The notes under the pieces were generated by a model that was not told the DNA's origin, searched no databases, and saw only the letters and a program-made list of their open reading frames with translations. Below are positions 26,259 to 35,387 of a stretch of DNA of 64,000 nucleotides, piece by piece. Both the position numbers and the translations under genes were made by a program. This DNA comes from Sphingobium psychrophilum (GTDB lineage Bacteria > Pseudomonadota > Alphaproteobacteria > Sphingomonadales > Sphingomonadaceae): positions 186,001-250,000 of the forward strand of contig NZ_JABBFV010000003.1 of NCBI RefSeq assembly GCF_012927105.1, given 5' to 3'. Positions within the stretch are counted from its first letter, which is position 1. Every line of letters starts with the position of its first letter.

Positions 26259-28895
26259 ATGACGCGACTGTCCGCGCTCAAACTTTCACTTATTCTCGCT
26301 TCGTCCTGGTCCGCCTGCGCCATCGCGCAGGACGCACCCCAGGAACCACAGACCGATGAAGGTGCCGCCATCATCGTCACCGGCACCCGCGCCGTCGGCA
26401 TTTCAGCCGCCGAATCTGCCGCGCCGGTTCAGGTATTGAGCGAAGAAGCCATCAGCCATGTCGGCCAGCCGAACCTCAACCAGGTTCTGACCCAGATGGT
26501 GCCGGGCTTCACCGCCCAGACCCAGGGCACCGATCTGTCCAGCTTCTCGCTGTCGGCCCGCCTGCGCGGCCTCAGCCCCAACCACACGCTGATCCTGGTC
26601 AATGGCAAGCGCCGCCACGGCAACGCCATTCTTCAGGTCATCTCCGGCGCGTTCCAGGGTTCGGCCGCGCCCAGCATCGACGTCATCCCGCCTGACGCCA
26701 TTTCGCGCGTCGAAGTGTTGCAGGAAGGCGCAGCGGCCGTTTACGGCACCGACGCGATCGCGGGCGTCTTGAACTTCATCCTCAAGGACCAGACCGACGG
26801 CGGCACGTTCAAGGTCACCGGCGGCCAATATTATGACAGCGAGGGCGAACTTTTCTCCGCCTCCGGTAATGTCGGCTTCAAACTGGGCGAGGACGGCTTC
26901 TTCAACCTGACCCTGTTCCATCGCCGCCAGGATTACACCACCGTCGGCAAGGGCCAGGTTCTGGTGACCAAGCAGGACGGTACGTTACAATCCAATGCGC
27001 CTGCCCAATGGTCGAACCTGACCGGCGACGCGCTGTCGGGCATCAACGGCGGCCAGCCCAAGACCAACCTCAACGTCGCCTTCTACAATATGGGTTATGA
27101 TTTCGGCGGCGTCGAACTTTACAGCTTCGGCGACTATAGCCGCCGTGAAGGCTGGGCCAAGCAGGGTTACCGCCATCCCAAGCGGATCTGCTACGAAGCC
27201 GGCAACACGGGCGGCAACGTCACCTCGGCCGCCTATGATCCCAGCATCTGCTATGGCGACACCGGCGTCGTCGGCATGGTCCCGCTCCAGCATGTGATCG
27301 AAAACGAATATAGCTTCACCGTTGGTGTCAAAGGCGAATTTGGCGGCGGCTGGAACTATGACGTGTCCGGCACCTATGGGTCGCAAAAGGACGATATCTG
27401 GACCGAAGCGTCGGCCCATCGCGAAATCTGGCAGGAAAGTTACCAGAATCAGCTGCGCGGCATCGGCGTCGCCAACACGCCGGACAGCGCCTATGATGGC
27501 GGTTTCAAGCTCGCCCAGACGACGTTGACCACCGACATCCGCAAGGAATTTGACGTCGGCATGGCGACGCCGATCACGATGGCGTTCGGTGGCGAATATC
27601 GCAAGGATGAGTATGAAATCATCGCTGGTGATTCCATCTCGACCTACAAGACCGGCGTTCAGTCCTTCCCCGGTTACAAGGCGAGCGACGCTGGCGAATT
27701 TCAGCGTAGCTCCAAGGCCGGCTACCTCAACTTCATCGTCAAGCCGACCGATGCCTGGAGCGTCGATCTTGCGGGCCGTTACGAAGACTATACCGATTTC
27801 GGCGACACGCTGATCGGCAAGGTCACGACCCGCTACGACTTCTCCGACGCCTTCGCCATCCGCGGCACCGCCAGCACGGGCTTCCGTGCGCCGACGCTGC
27901 AGGAACAGAAATATTCGACCATCAACGTCGGCCCGACCAGCGCCATCGCACAGCTTCCCGCCGGGTCGCCTGCCGCAGCATTGCTGGGCTTCGATTCGCT
28001 GAAGCCTGAAAAGTCGAAGAACTTCTCGGCCGGCTTCGTGGTTCGTCCAACCAACAAGCTGACCGTCACGGTCGATGGTTATCTGATCAAGATCAAGGAT
28101 CGGATCACCGGCACCGCGGCCCGCAACGCCGTCCTCAACGGCGTGGCGCAGCCCGGCGGCGCGGACATTCTGACCGCCCTCAACGCCGCGGGCATCGTCC
28201 TCGACAGTGCTTTGTTCACTAACGGCACGATCGGCGTGCAGAGCTTCACCAACGCCGTCGATACCCGCACCTGGGGCATCGACTTCTCGGCCAGCTATCC
28301 GGTCGCGCTGGACTTTGGTCAGCTCAACCTGTCGCTGACCGCCAACTATAACAAGACGAAGATCACCAACAACAAGCTGGGCTATCCGCTGTTCAACGCC
28401 GCATCGGAAAGCAATATCGAACGCGCCAGCCCGGACTATAAGGTCGTTGCCAACGCTCTGTTCAAAAGCGGCCGTTTCGCCGTCAACCTGCGCGAAACCT
28501 TCTACGGCAAGACCAGCGTCCTGGTGCGTCCGGCCTTCACCACGTCGGCCAACGGATCGATCGTGATCCCCGAAGGCGGTTTCCTGATCGCCGACGGCTC
28601 TCTGGTGAACGGGGTAAACGCCAACCAGCTCTACTTCAACGGCGTGGCCAAGGCAGCGGCCATCACCGACCTGGAGGTGAACTACGACTTTACCGACAAT
28701 GTCACCTTCTCGCTGGGCGCCAACAATCTGTTTAACAAGAAGCCGGAAATCCCCAAGCTTCTGAAGGGCGTGGTCGTGCCGACCGGCGTGTCGCCCTATG
28801 AAAACGGCTCTGGCTCCTACAGCGCCTCCTACGGCCACAGCGCCTACAGCACGTCGGGCGGCTATTATTACGCCCGCATCGACTTCAAATTCTGA
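26259..28895 (+). CDS. TonB-dependent outer-membrane receptor
   Basis: An 878-residue receptor with a signal peptide (cleaved after AIAQ, about residue 24), a plug domain (about 55-180 with VLQEGAAAVYGTDAIAGVLN) and a long 22-strand barrel ending in YYYARIDFKF with the required C-terminal Phe. The TonB box region is likely the segment AAIIVTGTR near residues 36-44. It imports an unidentified substrate. The six following genes all encode exported proteins for amine or amino-acid chemistry, which suggests a related substrate. A strong terminator separates it from them. Confidence 0.9.
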   Translation: MTRLSALKLSLILASSWSACAIAQDAPQEPQTDEGAAIIVTGTRAVGISAAESAAPVQVLSEEAISHVGQPNLNQVLTQMVPGFTAQTQGTDLSSFSLSARLRGLSPNHTLILVNGKRRHGNAILQVISGAFQGSAAPSIDVIPPDAISRVEVLQEGAAAVYGTDAIAGVLNFILKDQTDGGTFKVTGGQYYDSEGELFSASGNVGFKLGEDGFFNLTLFHRRQDYTTVGKGQVLVTKQDGTLQSNAPAQWSNLTGDALSGINGGQPKTNLNVAFYNMGYDFGGVELYSFGDYSRREGWAKQGYRHPKRICYEAGNTGGNVTSAAYDPSICYGDTGVVGMVPLQHVIENEYSFTVGVKGEFGGGWNYDVSGTYGSQKDDIWTEASAHREIWQESYQNQLRGIGVANTPDSAYDGGFKLAQTTLTTDIRKEFDVGMATPITMAFGGEYRKDEYEIIAGDSISTYKTGVQSFPGYKASDAGEFQRSSKAGYLNFIVKPTDAWSVDLAGRYEDYTDFGDTLIGKVTTRYDFSDAFAIRGTASTGFRAPTLQEQKYSTINVGPTSAIAQLPAGSPAAALLGFDSLKPEKSKNFSAGFVVRPTNKLTVTVDGYLIKIKDRITGTAARNAVLNGVAQPGGADILTALNAAGIVLDSALFTNGTIGVQSFTNAVDTRTWGIDFSASYPVALDFGQLNLSLTANYNKTKITNNKLGYPLFNAASESNIERASPDYKVVANALFKSGRFAVNLRETFYGKTSVLVRPAFTTSANGSIVIPEGGFLIADGSLVNGVNANQLYFNGVAKAAAITDLEVNYDFTDNVTFSLGANNLFNKKPEIPKLLKGVVVPTGVSPYENGSGSYSASYGHSAYSTSGGYYYARIDFKF

Positions 28896-28910
28896 TCGAA
28901 GTCACGAGGG

Positions 28911-28944
28911 AAGGGCCGGTCCGGCAAGGACCGGCCCTTTTTCT
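28911..28944 (+). terminator. intrinsic terminator after the TonB receptor
   Basis: GGGCCGGTCC and GGACCGGCCC (28913-28922, 28928-28937) form a perfect stem with a 5-base loop followed by TTTTTCTT. It can pair two more A-T at the base. Partial read-through would supply the downstream operon. Confidence 0.9.
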
Positions 28945-28971
28945 TACCATTGTTCCTATGGGGAATTGTCC

Positions 28972-29454
28972 ATGACCGCGCGTTTCGCCTTCCTGCTGGC
29001 CGCCATGGCCGTACCTTCCGCCCAGGCCGCCACCGTCGAACATAAGCAGGCGCCCGGTGCCATGATCGCCAGCGCGGCCATCATCCCGCCCGGCAGCACC
29101 CTCTATTATCTCTCCGGCGCGACCGGCGCGCCGATCGACCCCAAGGACGTCGAAAGCCCCGACGCTTTCGGCGATACCGAAGCGCAGACCCTGTCCATCT
29201 TCACCAAGATGAAGGCGCAACTCGCCGAACTGGGCCTCACCATGAGCGACGTCGTCAAGCTCACCGTATTCCTGGTCGGCGATCCCAAGCTGGGGGGCAA
29301 GATGGACCGCGACGGCATGACCAAATCCTACAAGAAATTCTTCGGCACCGCCGACCAGCCCAACCTGCCGACCCGTTCCGCCTTCCAGATCGCCGGCCTC
29401 GCCCGGCCGCAGCAACTGGTCGAGATCGAAGCGATCGCCGCCAAGGCGCCCTGA
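28972..29454 (+). CDS. exported RidA-family (YjgF/YER057c) protein 1
   Basis: A 160-residue protein with a Sec signal (residues 1-19, AQA cut site) followed by a RidA-type fold. The conserved arginine that binds the substrate carboxylate in RidA is R135 (NLPTRSAF) and the acidic partner lies in VEIEAIA near 151-153. Cytosolic RidA hydrolyses reactive enamines and imines such as 2-aminoacrylate; this copy should act in the periplasm. It sits directly before an FAD amine oxidase, whose product is an imine. A second exported Rid gene closes the operon. Confidence 0.82.
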   Translation: MTARFAFLLAAMAVPSAQAATVEHKQAPGAMIASAAIIPPGSTLYYLSGATGAPIDPKDVESPDAFGDTEAQTLSIFTKMKAQLAELGLTMSDVVKLTVFLVGDPKLGGKMDRDGMTKSYKKFFGTADQPNLPTRSAFQIAGLARPQQLVEIEAIAAKAP

Positions 29455-29480
29455 ACGACATTCACAAAAGGGGGGACATC

Positions 29481-31067
29481 ATGACCGACAGCACCGCACC
29501 CAGCCGCCGCGACCTTCTGACCATGATCGGCAAGGTCGGCGGTGCCGCCGCCATGTATCAGGCGATGACCGCGCTCGGCCACGCCGCCGAAACCCAGTTC
29601 ACCGGCCCGCCCGTCCTGACCGGCGCAAAGCCCGGTGCCTCGGTCGTCATCCTGGGCGCTGGCCTGGCCGGCATGGCCGCCGCCTATGAGCTGCAAAAGG
29701 CCGGCTATAGCGTCAAGATACTGGAATTTCAGGATCGCCCCGGCGGCCGCAATTACTCGTTGCGCGGCGGCGACAGCTTCACCGAAAGCGACGGCACGGT
29801 GCAGAAGGTGCAGTTTGCGCCGGGCAATTATCTCAACCCGGGCCCCTGGCGCATCCCCCATCATCACAAGGCGCTGCTCCATTATTGCCGCCAGTTCGGC
29901 GTCGCGCTGGAACCCTTCATCCAGCTGAACCATAATGGCTTCATCCATTCGTCCGAAGCCTTCGGTGGCAAGCCGATGCGCTACAAGGAAGTCGCGACCG
30001 ACTTCAAGGGCCATACGTCCGAACTGCTGGCCAAGGCGATCAGCGCCAAGGCGCTGGACGACAAACTGTCGGCCGAGGACCAGGAAAAACTGATGGAGGC
30101 GCTGCGCGGCTGGGGCGTGCTCGACAAGAATATGGCCTACACCAGCAGCCTCAAAGTCTCCGCCCAGCGCGGCTACGACCAAGCGCCCGGCGGCGGCCGC
30201 AACGGTGCCCCCACCCCCTCGCAGATCGCCAAATTGCAGGACGTGCTCGACCCGCAGGTCTGGACCGCCATGTCCTTCTATTTCAGCTATGTGATGCAGA
30301 CGACGATGTTCCAACCTGTCGGCGGCATGGACATGATCGGCAAGGCCTTCGCCAAGAAGATCGGCAAGATCGTGACCTACAACGCCAAGGCGGTTAAGGT
30401 CGCCCAGTCGGATAAGGGCGTCACCGTCAGCTACAAGGATGTCGCAAGCGGCCAGATGCACGATGTCAGCGCCGACTATTGTGTCTGCACCATCCCGCTC
30501 TCGATCATCAGCCAGGTCGACATGCAGGTGTCCCCGGCGCTCAAAGCCGCGATGAAAGCGGTTCCCTATGGCGGCCACGTCAAGATCGGCCTGGAATTTA
30601 AGCGTCGCTTCTGGGAGGAAGACGATAATATCTATGGCGGCCACAGCTTCACCGACCAGTCGATCACCCAGCTATCCTATCCCAATGACAAGATGTTCGG
30701 GCGTGGCCCCGCCGTCCTGCTGGGCGCCTTCGCCCGTGATCTGGCCGGTTTCCAGCTGGCGGGCATGACGCCGCAACAACGCATCGAAACGGCCCTGGCG
30801 CAGGGCGAGGTATTCCACCCGCAATATCGCAAGGAATATATGAACGGCGTATCCGTGCCGTGGAGCCGCGTGCCCTGGATCCTGGGCTGCACCTCCGCCT
30901 GGAGCGAGGATAACCGCAAGGCGCATTACAAAAACCTCGTCACGCTCGACAACCGCGTGGTCCTGGCGGGCGAACATGCCAGCTACTATGGCGGCTGGAT
31001 GGAAGGATCGATCCTGTCGGGCATCGACGCGATCACCCAGATCCACGAACGCACGCAGGCGGCCTGA
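29481..31067 (+). CDS. Tat-exported FAD-dependent amine oxidase/dehydrogenase
   Basis: A 528-residue flavin monoamine-oxidase-family protein. The N-terminus carries a twin-arginine signal (SRRDLLTM, residues 8-15), the dinucleotide fold has GAGLAG at 59-64, and the C-terminal FAD region reads VLAGEHASYYGGWMEGSILSG. A ribosome-binding site GGGGGG precedes the ATG. It would oxidise a primary or secondary amine or amino acid to an imine in the periplasm. The cytochrome c gene starts one base after its stop, suggesting that electrons go to the respiratory chain rather than to oxygen; that is inference. The substrate is unknown. Confidence 0.82.
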   Translation: MTDSTAPSRRDLLTMIGKVGGAAAMYQAMTALGHAAETQFTGPPVLTGAKPGASVVILGAGLAGMAAAYELQKAGYSVKILEFQDRPGGRNYSLRGGDSFTESDGTVQKVQFAPGNYLNPGPWRIPHHHKALLHYCRQFGVALEPFIQLNHNGFIHSSEAFGGKPMRYKEVATDFKGHTSELLAKAISAKALDDKLSAEDQEKLMEALRGWGVLDKNMAYTSSLKVSAQRGYDQAPGGGRNGAPTPSQIAKLQDVLDPQVWTAMSFYFSYVMQTTMFQPVGGMDMIGKAFAKKIGKIVTYNAKAVKVAQSDKGVTVSYKDVASGQMHDVSADYCVCTIPLSIISQVDMQVSPALKAAMKAVPYGGHVKIGLEFKRRFWEEDDNIYGGHSFTDQSITQLSYPNDKMFGRGPAVLLGAFARDLAGFQLAGMTPQQRIETALAQGEVFHPQYRKEYMNGVSVPWSRVPWILGCTSAWSEDNRKAHYKNLVTLDNRVVLAGEHASYYGGWMEGSILSGIDAITQIHERTQAA

Positions 31068-31068
31068 G

Positions 31069-31473
31069 GTGCGCCGCACCCTGATCCGCCTCGCCCTGCT
31101 GACCGCGCTGGCCGCCGCCCCTGCGCTCGCCGATTCGCCCGGCGGCCGCCCGGTCAAGCTGGCGCTGCCCGATGGCGAGCAGGTCTATAAACAGGTCTGC
31201 GCCGCCTGCCACCTGGCCCAGGCACAAGGGTCGCCCGACGGCGCCGTCCCGGCGCTGGCCCATAATGCGAAACTGGCAACGGCCGATTATCCCATCAGCG
31301 TGGTGATGAAGGGGCAAGGCGGCATGCCCTGGTTCTCCGAAATGCTCACCCCCGGCCAGGTCGCCGCCGTGGTCGGCTATGTCCGCACCCATTTCGACAA
31401 CAGCTATGCCGATCCGGTCGCCGAAGCGGATGTGAAGCGCATCGCCGCCGCTATCAAGGGCAGCGAAGAATGA
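31069..31473 (+). CDS. small periplasmic cytochrome c
   Basis: A 134-residue class I cytochrome c: GTG start, Sec signal (about 1-21), one haem motif CAACH at 44-48 and a likely axial Met at 86 (GGMPWF). It starts one base after the amine oxidase stop and ends in an ATGA overlap with the aminotransferase gene. The most likely role is electron acceptor of the flavoprotein. Confidence 0.85.
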   Translation: MRRTLIRLALLTALAAAPALADSPGGRPVKLALPDGEQVYKQVCAACHLAQAQGSPDGAVPALAHNAKLATADYPISVVMKGQGGMPWFSEMLTPGQVAAVVGYVRTHFDNSYADPVAEADVKRIAAAIKGSEE

Positions 31474-32603
31474 CCGACACCGCCCTCTCCCGCCGAATGT
31501 TGATGCACGGCGCAATCGGCGTCGCCGCCGTCGCGGGCACCACCGCCCCCGTCCTCGCCCAGCGCGGGCGCAAGGTCGACTTGCCCGACGATCCCGCCGC
31601 CATGGCCGCCACGCTGACCGACGCCGTCTATATCAACAGCAACGAACATCCGGTCGGCCCCTGCCCCGCCGCGCTCGCCGCGCTGGCGAAGCTCCCCCCG
31701 CTCTCCGGCCGCTACGGCATGGCCTTTGCGGGCAAGCTTGAAAGCCTGTTCGCGCGCCAGAACGGCCTGTCCCCCGACCAGGTGCAGGTCCACCCCGGTT
31801 CCTTCATGCCGCTCCGCTCCGTGGCGCTCAGCTATTCCAGCGCCGACCGTCCGATCGCCTATTTCGAACCAACCTTCGACCAGGGGTTTCTCGGCCTCGA
31901 CAATGCCAGCATCACCCGATCGGTCGCCGTCCCACTGTCGGGCGATTTCGCCGCCGACCCGCGCAAGCTGCTGGCCGCCGCGCCCGACGCCGGCGTCTAT
32001 TACCTCTGCAATCCCAACAACCCGACCGGCCTCACCACCGCACGCGCCGACATCGACTGGCTGCTGGCGAACAAGCCCAAGGGTAGCATCCTGCTGGTGG
32101 ACGAAGCCTATATCCATTTCAGCGACGCGCAGAGCTGCCTCGATCTGGTCGCCCAAGGCGCCGACCTGCTGGTCACCCGCACCTTCTCGAAAATCTACGG
32201 CCTGGCCGGCCTGCGCTGCGGCCTGATCGCCGGGCGCAAGGATTTGCTCGACGGCATGGCCCGCTATGGCACCAACATCACGCCGATGCCGGCCGTGCTG
32301 GCGGCGGAGGCCAGCCTGCTCGACCCGACCCTGCTCCCGACCCGCAAGGCGGAAAATAAGGCGGTGCGCGACGATCTGTTTGCTTGGCTCGATGCAAGGG
32401 GGCTGCGCTACCTGCCCAGCCAGGCCAGCTTCGCCATGATCCATGTCGGCCGCCCCGGCGCCGCCGTCACCGCTGCGCTGGCGCAGGCAGGCGTCTTCAT
32501 CGGCGGCCCGCGCAAGCATATGGACGACTGGGTCCGCGTCTCCTTCGGCAGCCCGGCCGAAATGCAGGCATTCAAGGCCGCTTTCCTCAAGGTCATGGCG
32601 TGA
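31470..32603 (+). CDS. Tat-exported HisC-like aminotransferase
   Basis: A 377-residue fold-type I PLP enzyme related to histidinol-phosphate aminotransferase. All cofactor residues appear intact: NPNNPTG at 181-187, DEAY at 211-214, Schiff-base K241 (TFSKIYGLAGLRCG) and the phosphate/carboxylate Arg nearby. Unusually for this family, the N-terminus is a twin-arginine signal (SRRMLM, residues 7-12, followed by a hydrophobic stretch ending VLAQ). This implies folding with PLP in the cytoplasm and export. It cannot be assigned to histidine synthesis. It overlaps both neighbours (ATGA, GTGA). Confidence 0.83.
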   Translation: MTDTALSRRMLMHGAIGVAAVAGTTAPVLAQRGRKVDLPDDPAAMAATLTDAVYINSNEHPVGPCPAALAALAKLPPLSGRYGMAFAGKLESLFARQNGLSPDQVQVHPGSFMPLRSVALSYSSADRPIAYFEPTFDQGFLGLDNASITRSVAVPLSGDFAADPRKLLAAAPDAGVYYLCNPNNPTGLTTARADIDWLLANKPKGSILLVDEAYIHFSDAQSCLDLVAQGADLLVTRTFSKIYGLAGLRCGLIAGRKDLLDGMARYGTNITPMPAVLAAEASLLDPTLLPTRKAENKAVRDDLFAWLDARGLRYLPSQASFAMIHVGRPGAAVTAALAQAGVFIGGPRKHMDDWVRVSFGSPAEMQAFKAAFLKVMA

Positions 32604-33892
32604 CCCTCAGCCGCCGTCAGGCATTGGGCGCGGCGATCGCCGTCCCGCTGGCGGCGCAGGCGGCCCGCGCCAGCGCCACTACGCCCAGCCTTCCCGAAAA
32701 AATTGGCCTACCCGACAGATCCAGCTTCGCCCCCACCCCCATCGCCTATCTCGACAGCGCCTCGACCCACCCGATCAGCCTGGGCGCGCGCGCCGCGATG
32801 GACGCCTATGTCGCCGCCCGCACGCTCGATCCCGCCGCCGCCGCCCGCAAGCCGGTGGACCGCGCCGCCACCATCGCCAAATTCGCGCGGCTGGTGAACG
32901 CGGACCCGGACGAACTCTGCTGGGTCCAATCCACCACCATGGGCGAACAGGCGGTGCTGCGCGCGCTGGGCTTTCCGCACGATAAAGGCCGCATCGTCAC
33001 CGACACGCTGCATTTCTACGCTGGCTTCCCCATGTATCAGGAACTGGCCAAGCAGGGGGTCGATGTCGCCTGGGTCCAGGCGCGCGACGGCCGCATCGAC
33101 ATGGACGACATGGCCAAAGCCATCACCCCCGGCACGAAACTGGTCAGCCTGTCGCTCGTCTCCACCTATAATGGCTTCCACCACGACCTAAAGGCGGTGT
33201 GCGACCTTGCCCATGCCACGGGCGCGCTGGTCTATGCCGACATCATCCATGCCGCGGGCGCGGTTCCCGTCGATCTCCACGCCAGCAGCGTCGATTTCGC
33301 CGCCTGCGCCACCTATAAATGGCTGATGGGCGATTTTGGCCTGGGCTTCCTCTATGCCCGGCGCGGCGTGCTGGAGGCGCTGCCACTCGCCGATTTCGGC
33401 TATTATGGCTTCGCTGCGCCCGGCGCTCCGCCCGGCATCGGCCTGTCGCCGCCGCAAACCCATGTCTATCCGATGGACCCACCCAATCCCCTCTCATCAG
33501 GCAATGAACCCACCAGCTACGCCATCCGCCCCGGCGCGCTCGGCCATTTCGGCACCGGCACCTATGCGCAGGCGGTGGTCGCGGCGATCGACCATGGCCT
33601 CGACCATATCACCGCGCTCACCGTGCCCGCGATCCAGGCCCATGCCCAAAGCCTGATCGCCCCGCTGCGCGAGGGCCTGACCGCCAAGGGCTACCGCCTC
33701 ATCACCCCGCCCGGCACAACTACGCCGCTGCTAACCGCCCTGCTGCCCGACGCGAAGACCCGCCTCGCCGACCCGCTCGCGAGGGCGCAGGTCCGCCTTT
33801 CGCTGCACGACCATCATTTCCGCATCGCACCGTCGATCTTTAACGATATGCATGATGTAGACCGCCTGCTCGCCGCGCTGCCCCGCGCCTGA
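32600..33892 (+). CDS. Tat-exported class V PLP enzyme
   Basis: A 430-residue aminotransferase class V protein (cysteine-desulfurase/kynureninase/isopenicillin-N-epimerase-like). The cofactor sites are visible: D214 and H217 in VYADIIHAAGA and the Schiff-base lysine K240 in ATYKWLMGDFG. The GTG start overlaps the preceding stop and begins a twin-arginine signal (LSRRQALG, residues 3-10, then AVPLAAQAARASA). Whether it transaminates, racemises or cleaves cannot be told from sequence. A second exported PLP enzyme in the same operon is striking, since such enzymes are nearly always cytosolic. Confidence 0.8.
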   Translation: MTLSRRQALGAAIAVPLAAQAARASATTPSLPEKIGLPDRSSFAPTPIAYLDSASTHPISLGARAAMDAYVAARTLDPAAAARKPVDRAATIAKFARLVNADPDELCWVQSTTMGEQAVLRALGFPHDKGRIVTDTLHFYAGFPMYQELAKQGVDVAWVQARDGRIDMDDMAKAITPGTKLVSLSLVSTYNGFHHDLKAVCDLAHATGALVYADIIHAAGAVPVDLHASSVDFAACATYKWLMGDFGLGFLYARRGVLEALPLADFGYYGFAAPGAPPGIGLSPPQTHVYPMDPPNPLSSGNEPTSYAIRPGALGHFGTGTYAQAVVAAIDHGLDHITALTVPAIQAHAQSLIAPLREGLTAKGYRLITPPGTTTPLLTALLPDAKTRLADPLARAQVRLSLHDHHFRIAPSIFNDMHDVDRLLAALPRA

Positions 33893-33910
33893 TTTTTTAG
33901 GGAGAGATTT

Positions 33911-34342
33911 ATGAAGCGCCTGCTCGCCACCGCCCTGCTGCTAACCGCCACCCCCGCTTTCGCCCAGCCCGCCGCCGCGCCGCAGGCCCTGCCCGCCAAG
34001 CTGCCCTTCTCGCCGTCGATCCGGGTCGGCGACATCCTCTTCATGTCCGGTCAGATCGGCCAGGCGCCCGAAGGTATGGATAAGCATAAGGAAGGCTTCG
34101 ACGCCGCGGTAAAGAGCGCGATGGACTCCATCGGCAAGATATTGGCGACCAATGGCCTCGACTTCGGCCACGTCGTCAAATGCACCGTGATGCTCGACGA
34201 CATGGCCGACTGGCCCCGCTTCAACGCCGCCTACCTTCCCTATTTCGAAGGCAAACGCCTCCCCACCCGCAGCGCCTTCGGCGCGGACGGCCTGGCGCTG
34301 GGCGCGCCGCTGGAAGTGGAATGCATCGCCGCGTTCAAGTGA
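33911..34342 (+). CDS. exported RidA-family protein 2
   Basis: A 143-residue RidA-type protein with a clear Sec signal (residues 1-19, AFAQ). The conserved Arg is R120 (RLPTRSAFGADGLAL) and the acidic partner E136. AGGGAGAG precedes the ATG. It shares the exported RidA layout with the protein at 28972 but differs widely in sequence, so this is probably not a recent tandem duplication. It may hydrolyse imine products of the PLP enzymes or the amine oxidase. Confidence 0.82.
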   Translation: MKRLLATALLLTATPAFAQPAAAPQALPAKLPFSPSIRVGDILFMSGQIGQAPEGMDKHKEGFDAAVKSAMDSIGKILATNGLDFGHVVKCTVMLDDMADWPRFNAAYLPYFEGKRLPTRSAFGADGLALGAPLEVECIAAFK

Positions 34343-34429
34343 GGGCGGGAATATCACCCACCTCCGTTCGTCCCGAGCCTGTAGAAGGACGCGCCCACCT
34401 AGATTGAGATAGCCTCAGCTTAGTTCGAT

Positions 34430-34548
34430 CCGTTCGTGCTGAGTAGGGTCTGAGCGAAGTCGAAGACCCATATCGAAGCATCAAGCGCTACGCGCGATCC
34501 TTCGATATGCCATTTCGACTTCGCTCAATGGCTACTCAGGACGAACGG
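34430..34548. repeat. dispersed palindromic repeat, copy 2
   Basis: An inverted repeat with ends CCGTTCG/CGAACGG, inner GAGCGAAGTCGAA/TTCGACTTCGCTC and a central ATCGAAG...CTTCGAT. The right end supplies the last codons and the TGA stop of the Trm112-like gene on the minus strand. Confidence 0.8.
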
Positions 34549-34757
34549 ATGTCAGGAAAATCGACGGCCACAGCTTCCCGCACCACCAGCACCGGCACGC
34601 CATCCCGCACCGGAAAGGCCAGCCCCGCCGCCTCCGAGACCAGCGCACCACGCGCCGCGTCCCAGCTTAGCGGCGTCCGCGTCACCGGGCAGACCAGCTT
34701 CTCCAGCAACCATGGATCGATGGGCGCAACCTCGCCACTCGTTGCCCCGCCATTCAC
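34536..34757 (-). CDS. Trm112/UPF0434-like zinc-binding protein
   Basis: A 73-residue protein with [17 protein letters not shown] and [11 protein letters not shown], the Trm112p-like pattern; of the usual zinc cysteines only one remains in the first pair (CPVTRTPL). GTG start overlapping the LON-domain gene stop. Family members activate methyltransferases. Its final codons and stop come from the adjoining repeat, so the native C-terminus may have been altered by repeat insertion. Confidence 0.75.
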   Translation of the reverse strand: MNGGATSGEVAPIDPWLLEKLVCPVTRTPLSWDAARGALVSEAAGLAFPVRDGVPVLVVREAVAVDFPDIRSS

Positions 34758-35368
34758 TGCATCGTCGCCCCGCCGTCGCGCTCGATCCGGCCAACGATCT
34801 GCATCAACTGGATGATCCGCTCACATCGTTCGGACAGCGTATCGGCCTCCAGCAAAGTCTGCTTGGCCGCCGGGTCGAACGGCACGATCTGGGCGATGCC
34901 ATTCACCAGCGCGGTATCGTCCAGCTGCGACACGGCCGTCCAGTCCACCACATAACCCAAGGAATCCGCAAAGCGCCGCGATTCCTGCTCCAGGGCCGCG
35001 CGTTCGACCATGTGCAGCACCTCATCCTCCTGCGGCGCCTGCTCGACATCGGCCTCGATCTGGCGAAATTGCGTCGGCACCTGCAATTCGCGCACCAGCC
35101 GGAACCGCGCCAGGCCGGTCAGCACGATATTGAACCGCCCGTCGTCCAGCGCCTCGATCTGGCTGACATGGCCCAGGCAGCCCATATCGAACAGCGGCGG
35201 CACCGCCCCCGCCCCGCGCGGCTGGATCATGCCGATCCGCCGGTCGCGCGCCATCGCATCATGGATCAGCGCGCGGTATCGCGGCTCGAAAATATGCAGC
35301 GGCAGGTCCATCCCGGGCAACAGCAGCGCGCCGGGCAAGGGAAAGATGGAGACGCGCGCGCGGTTCAT
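34754..35368 (-). CDS. LON substrate-binding-domain protein
   Basis: A 204-residue protein consisting of the LON N-terminal domain only ([32 protein letters not shown]), with no AAA or protease part. It is found in many alphaproteobacteria downstream of a CnoX-type thioredoxin, as here. The role is probably protein binding in quality control. I start at the ATG before NRARVSIF; a longer open frame overlaps the upstream gene without similarity. Confidence 0.85.
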   Translation of the reverse strand: MNRARVSIFPLPGALLLPGMDLPLHIFEPRYRALIHDAMARDRRIGMIQPRGAGAVPPLFDMGCLGHVSQIEALDDGRFNIVLTGLARFRLVRELQVPTQFRQIEADVEQAPQEDEVLHMVERAALEQESRRFADSLGYVVDWTAVSQLDDTALVNGIAQIVPFDPAAKQTLLEADTLSERCERIIQLMQIVGRIERDGGATMQ

Positions 35369-35387
35369 AGCTTGGGGGCCATGACGG

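Noticed and set aside
26985-28838. 617-codon frame opposite the TonB receptor
   Set aside because: Mirror of a long GC-rich gene; no ribosome-binding site and no recognisable fold.
31470-32603. Assignment as hisC of histidine synthesis
   Set aside because: Twin-arginine signal and operon context with RidA and amine oxidase argue against a cytosolic biosynthetic role.
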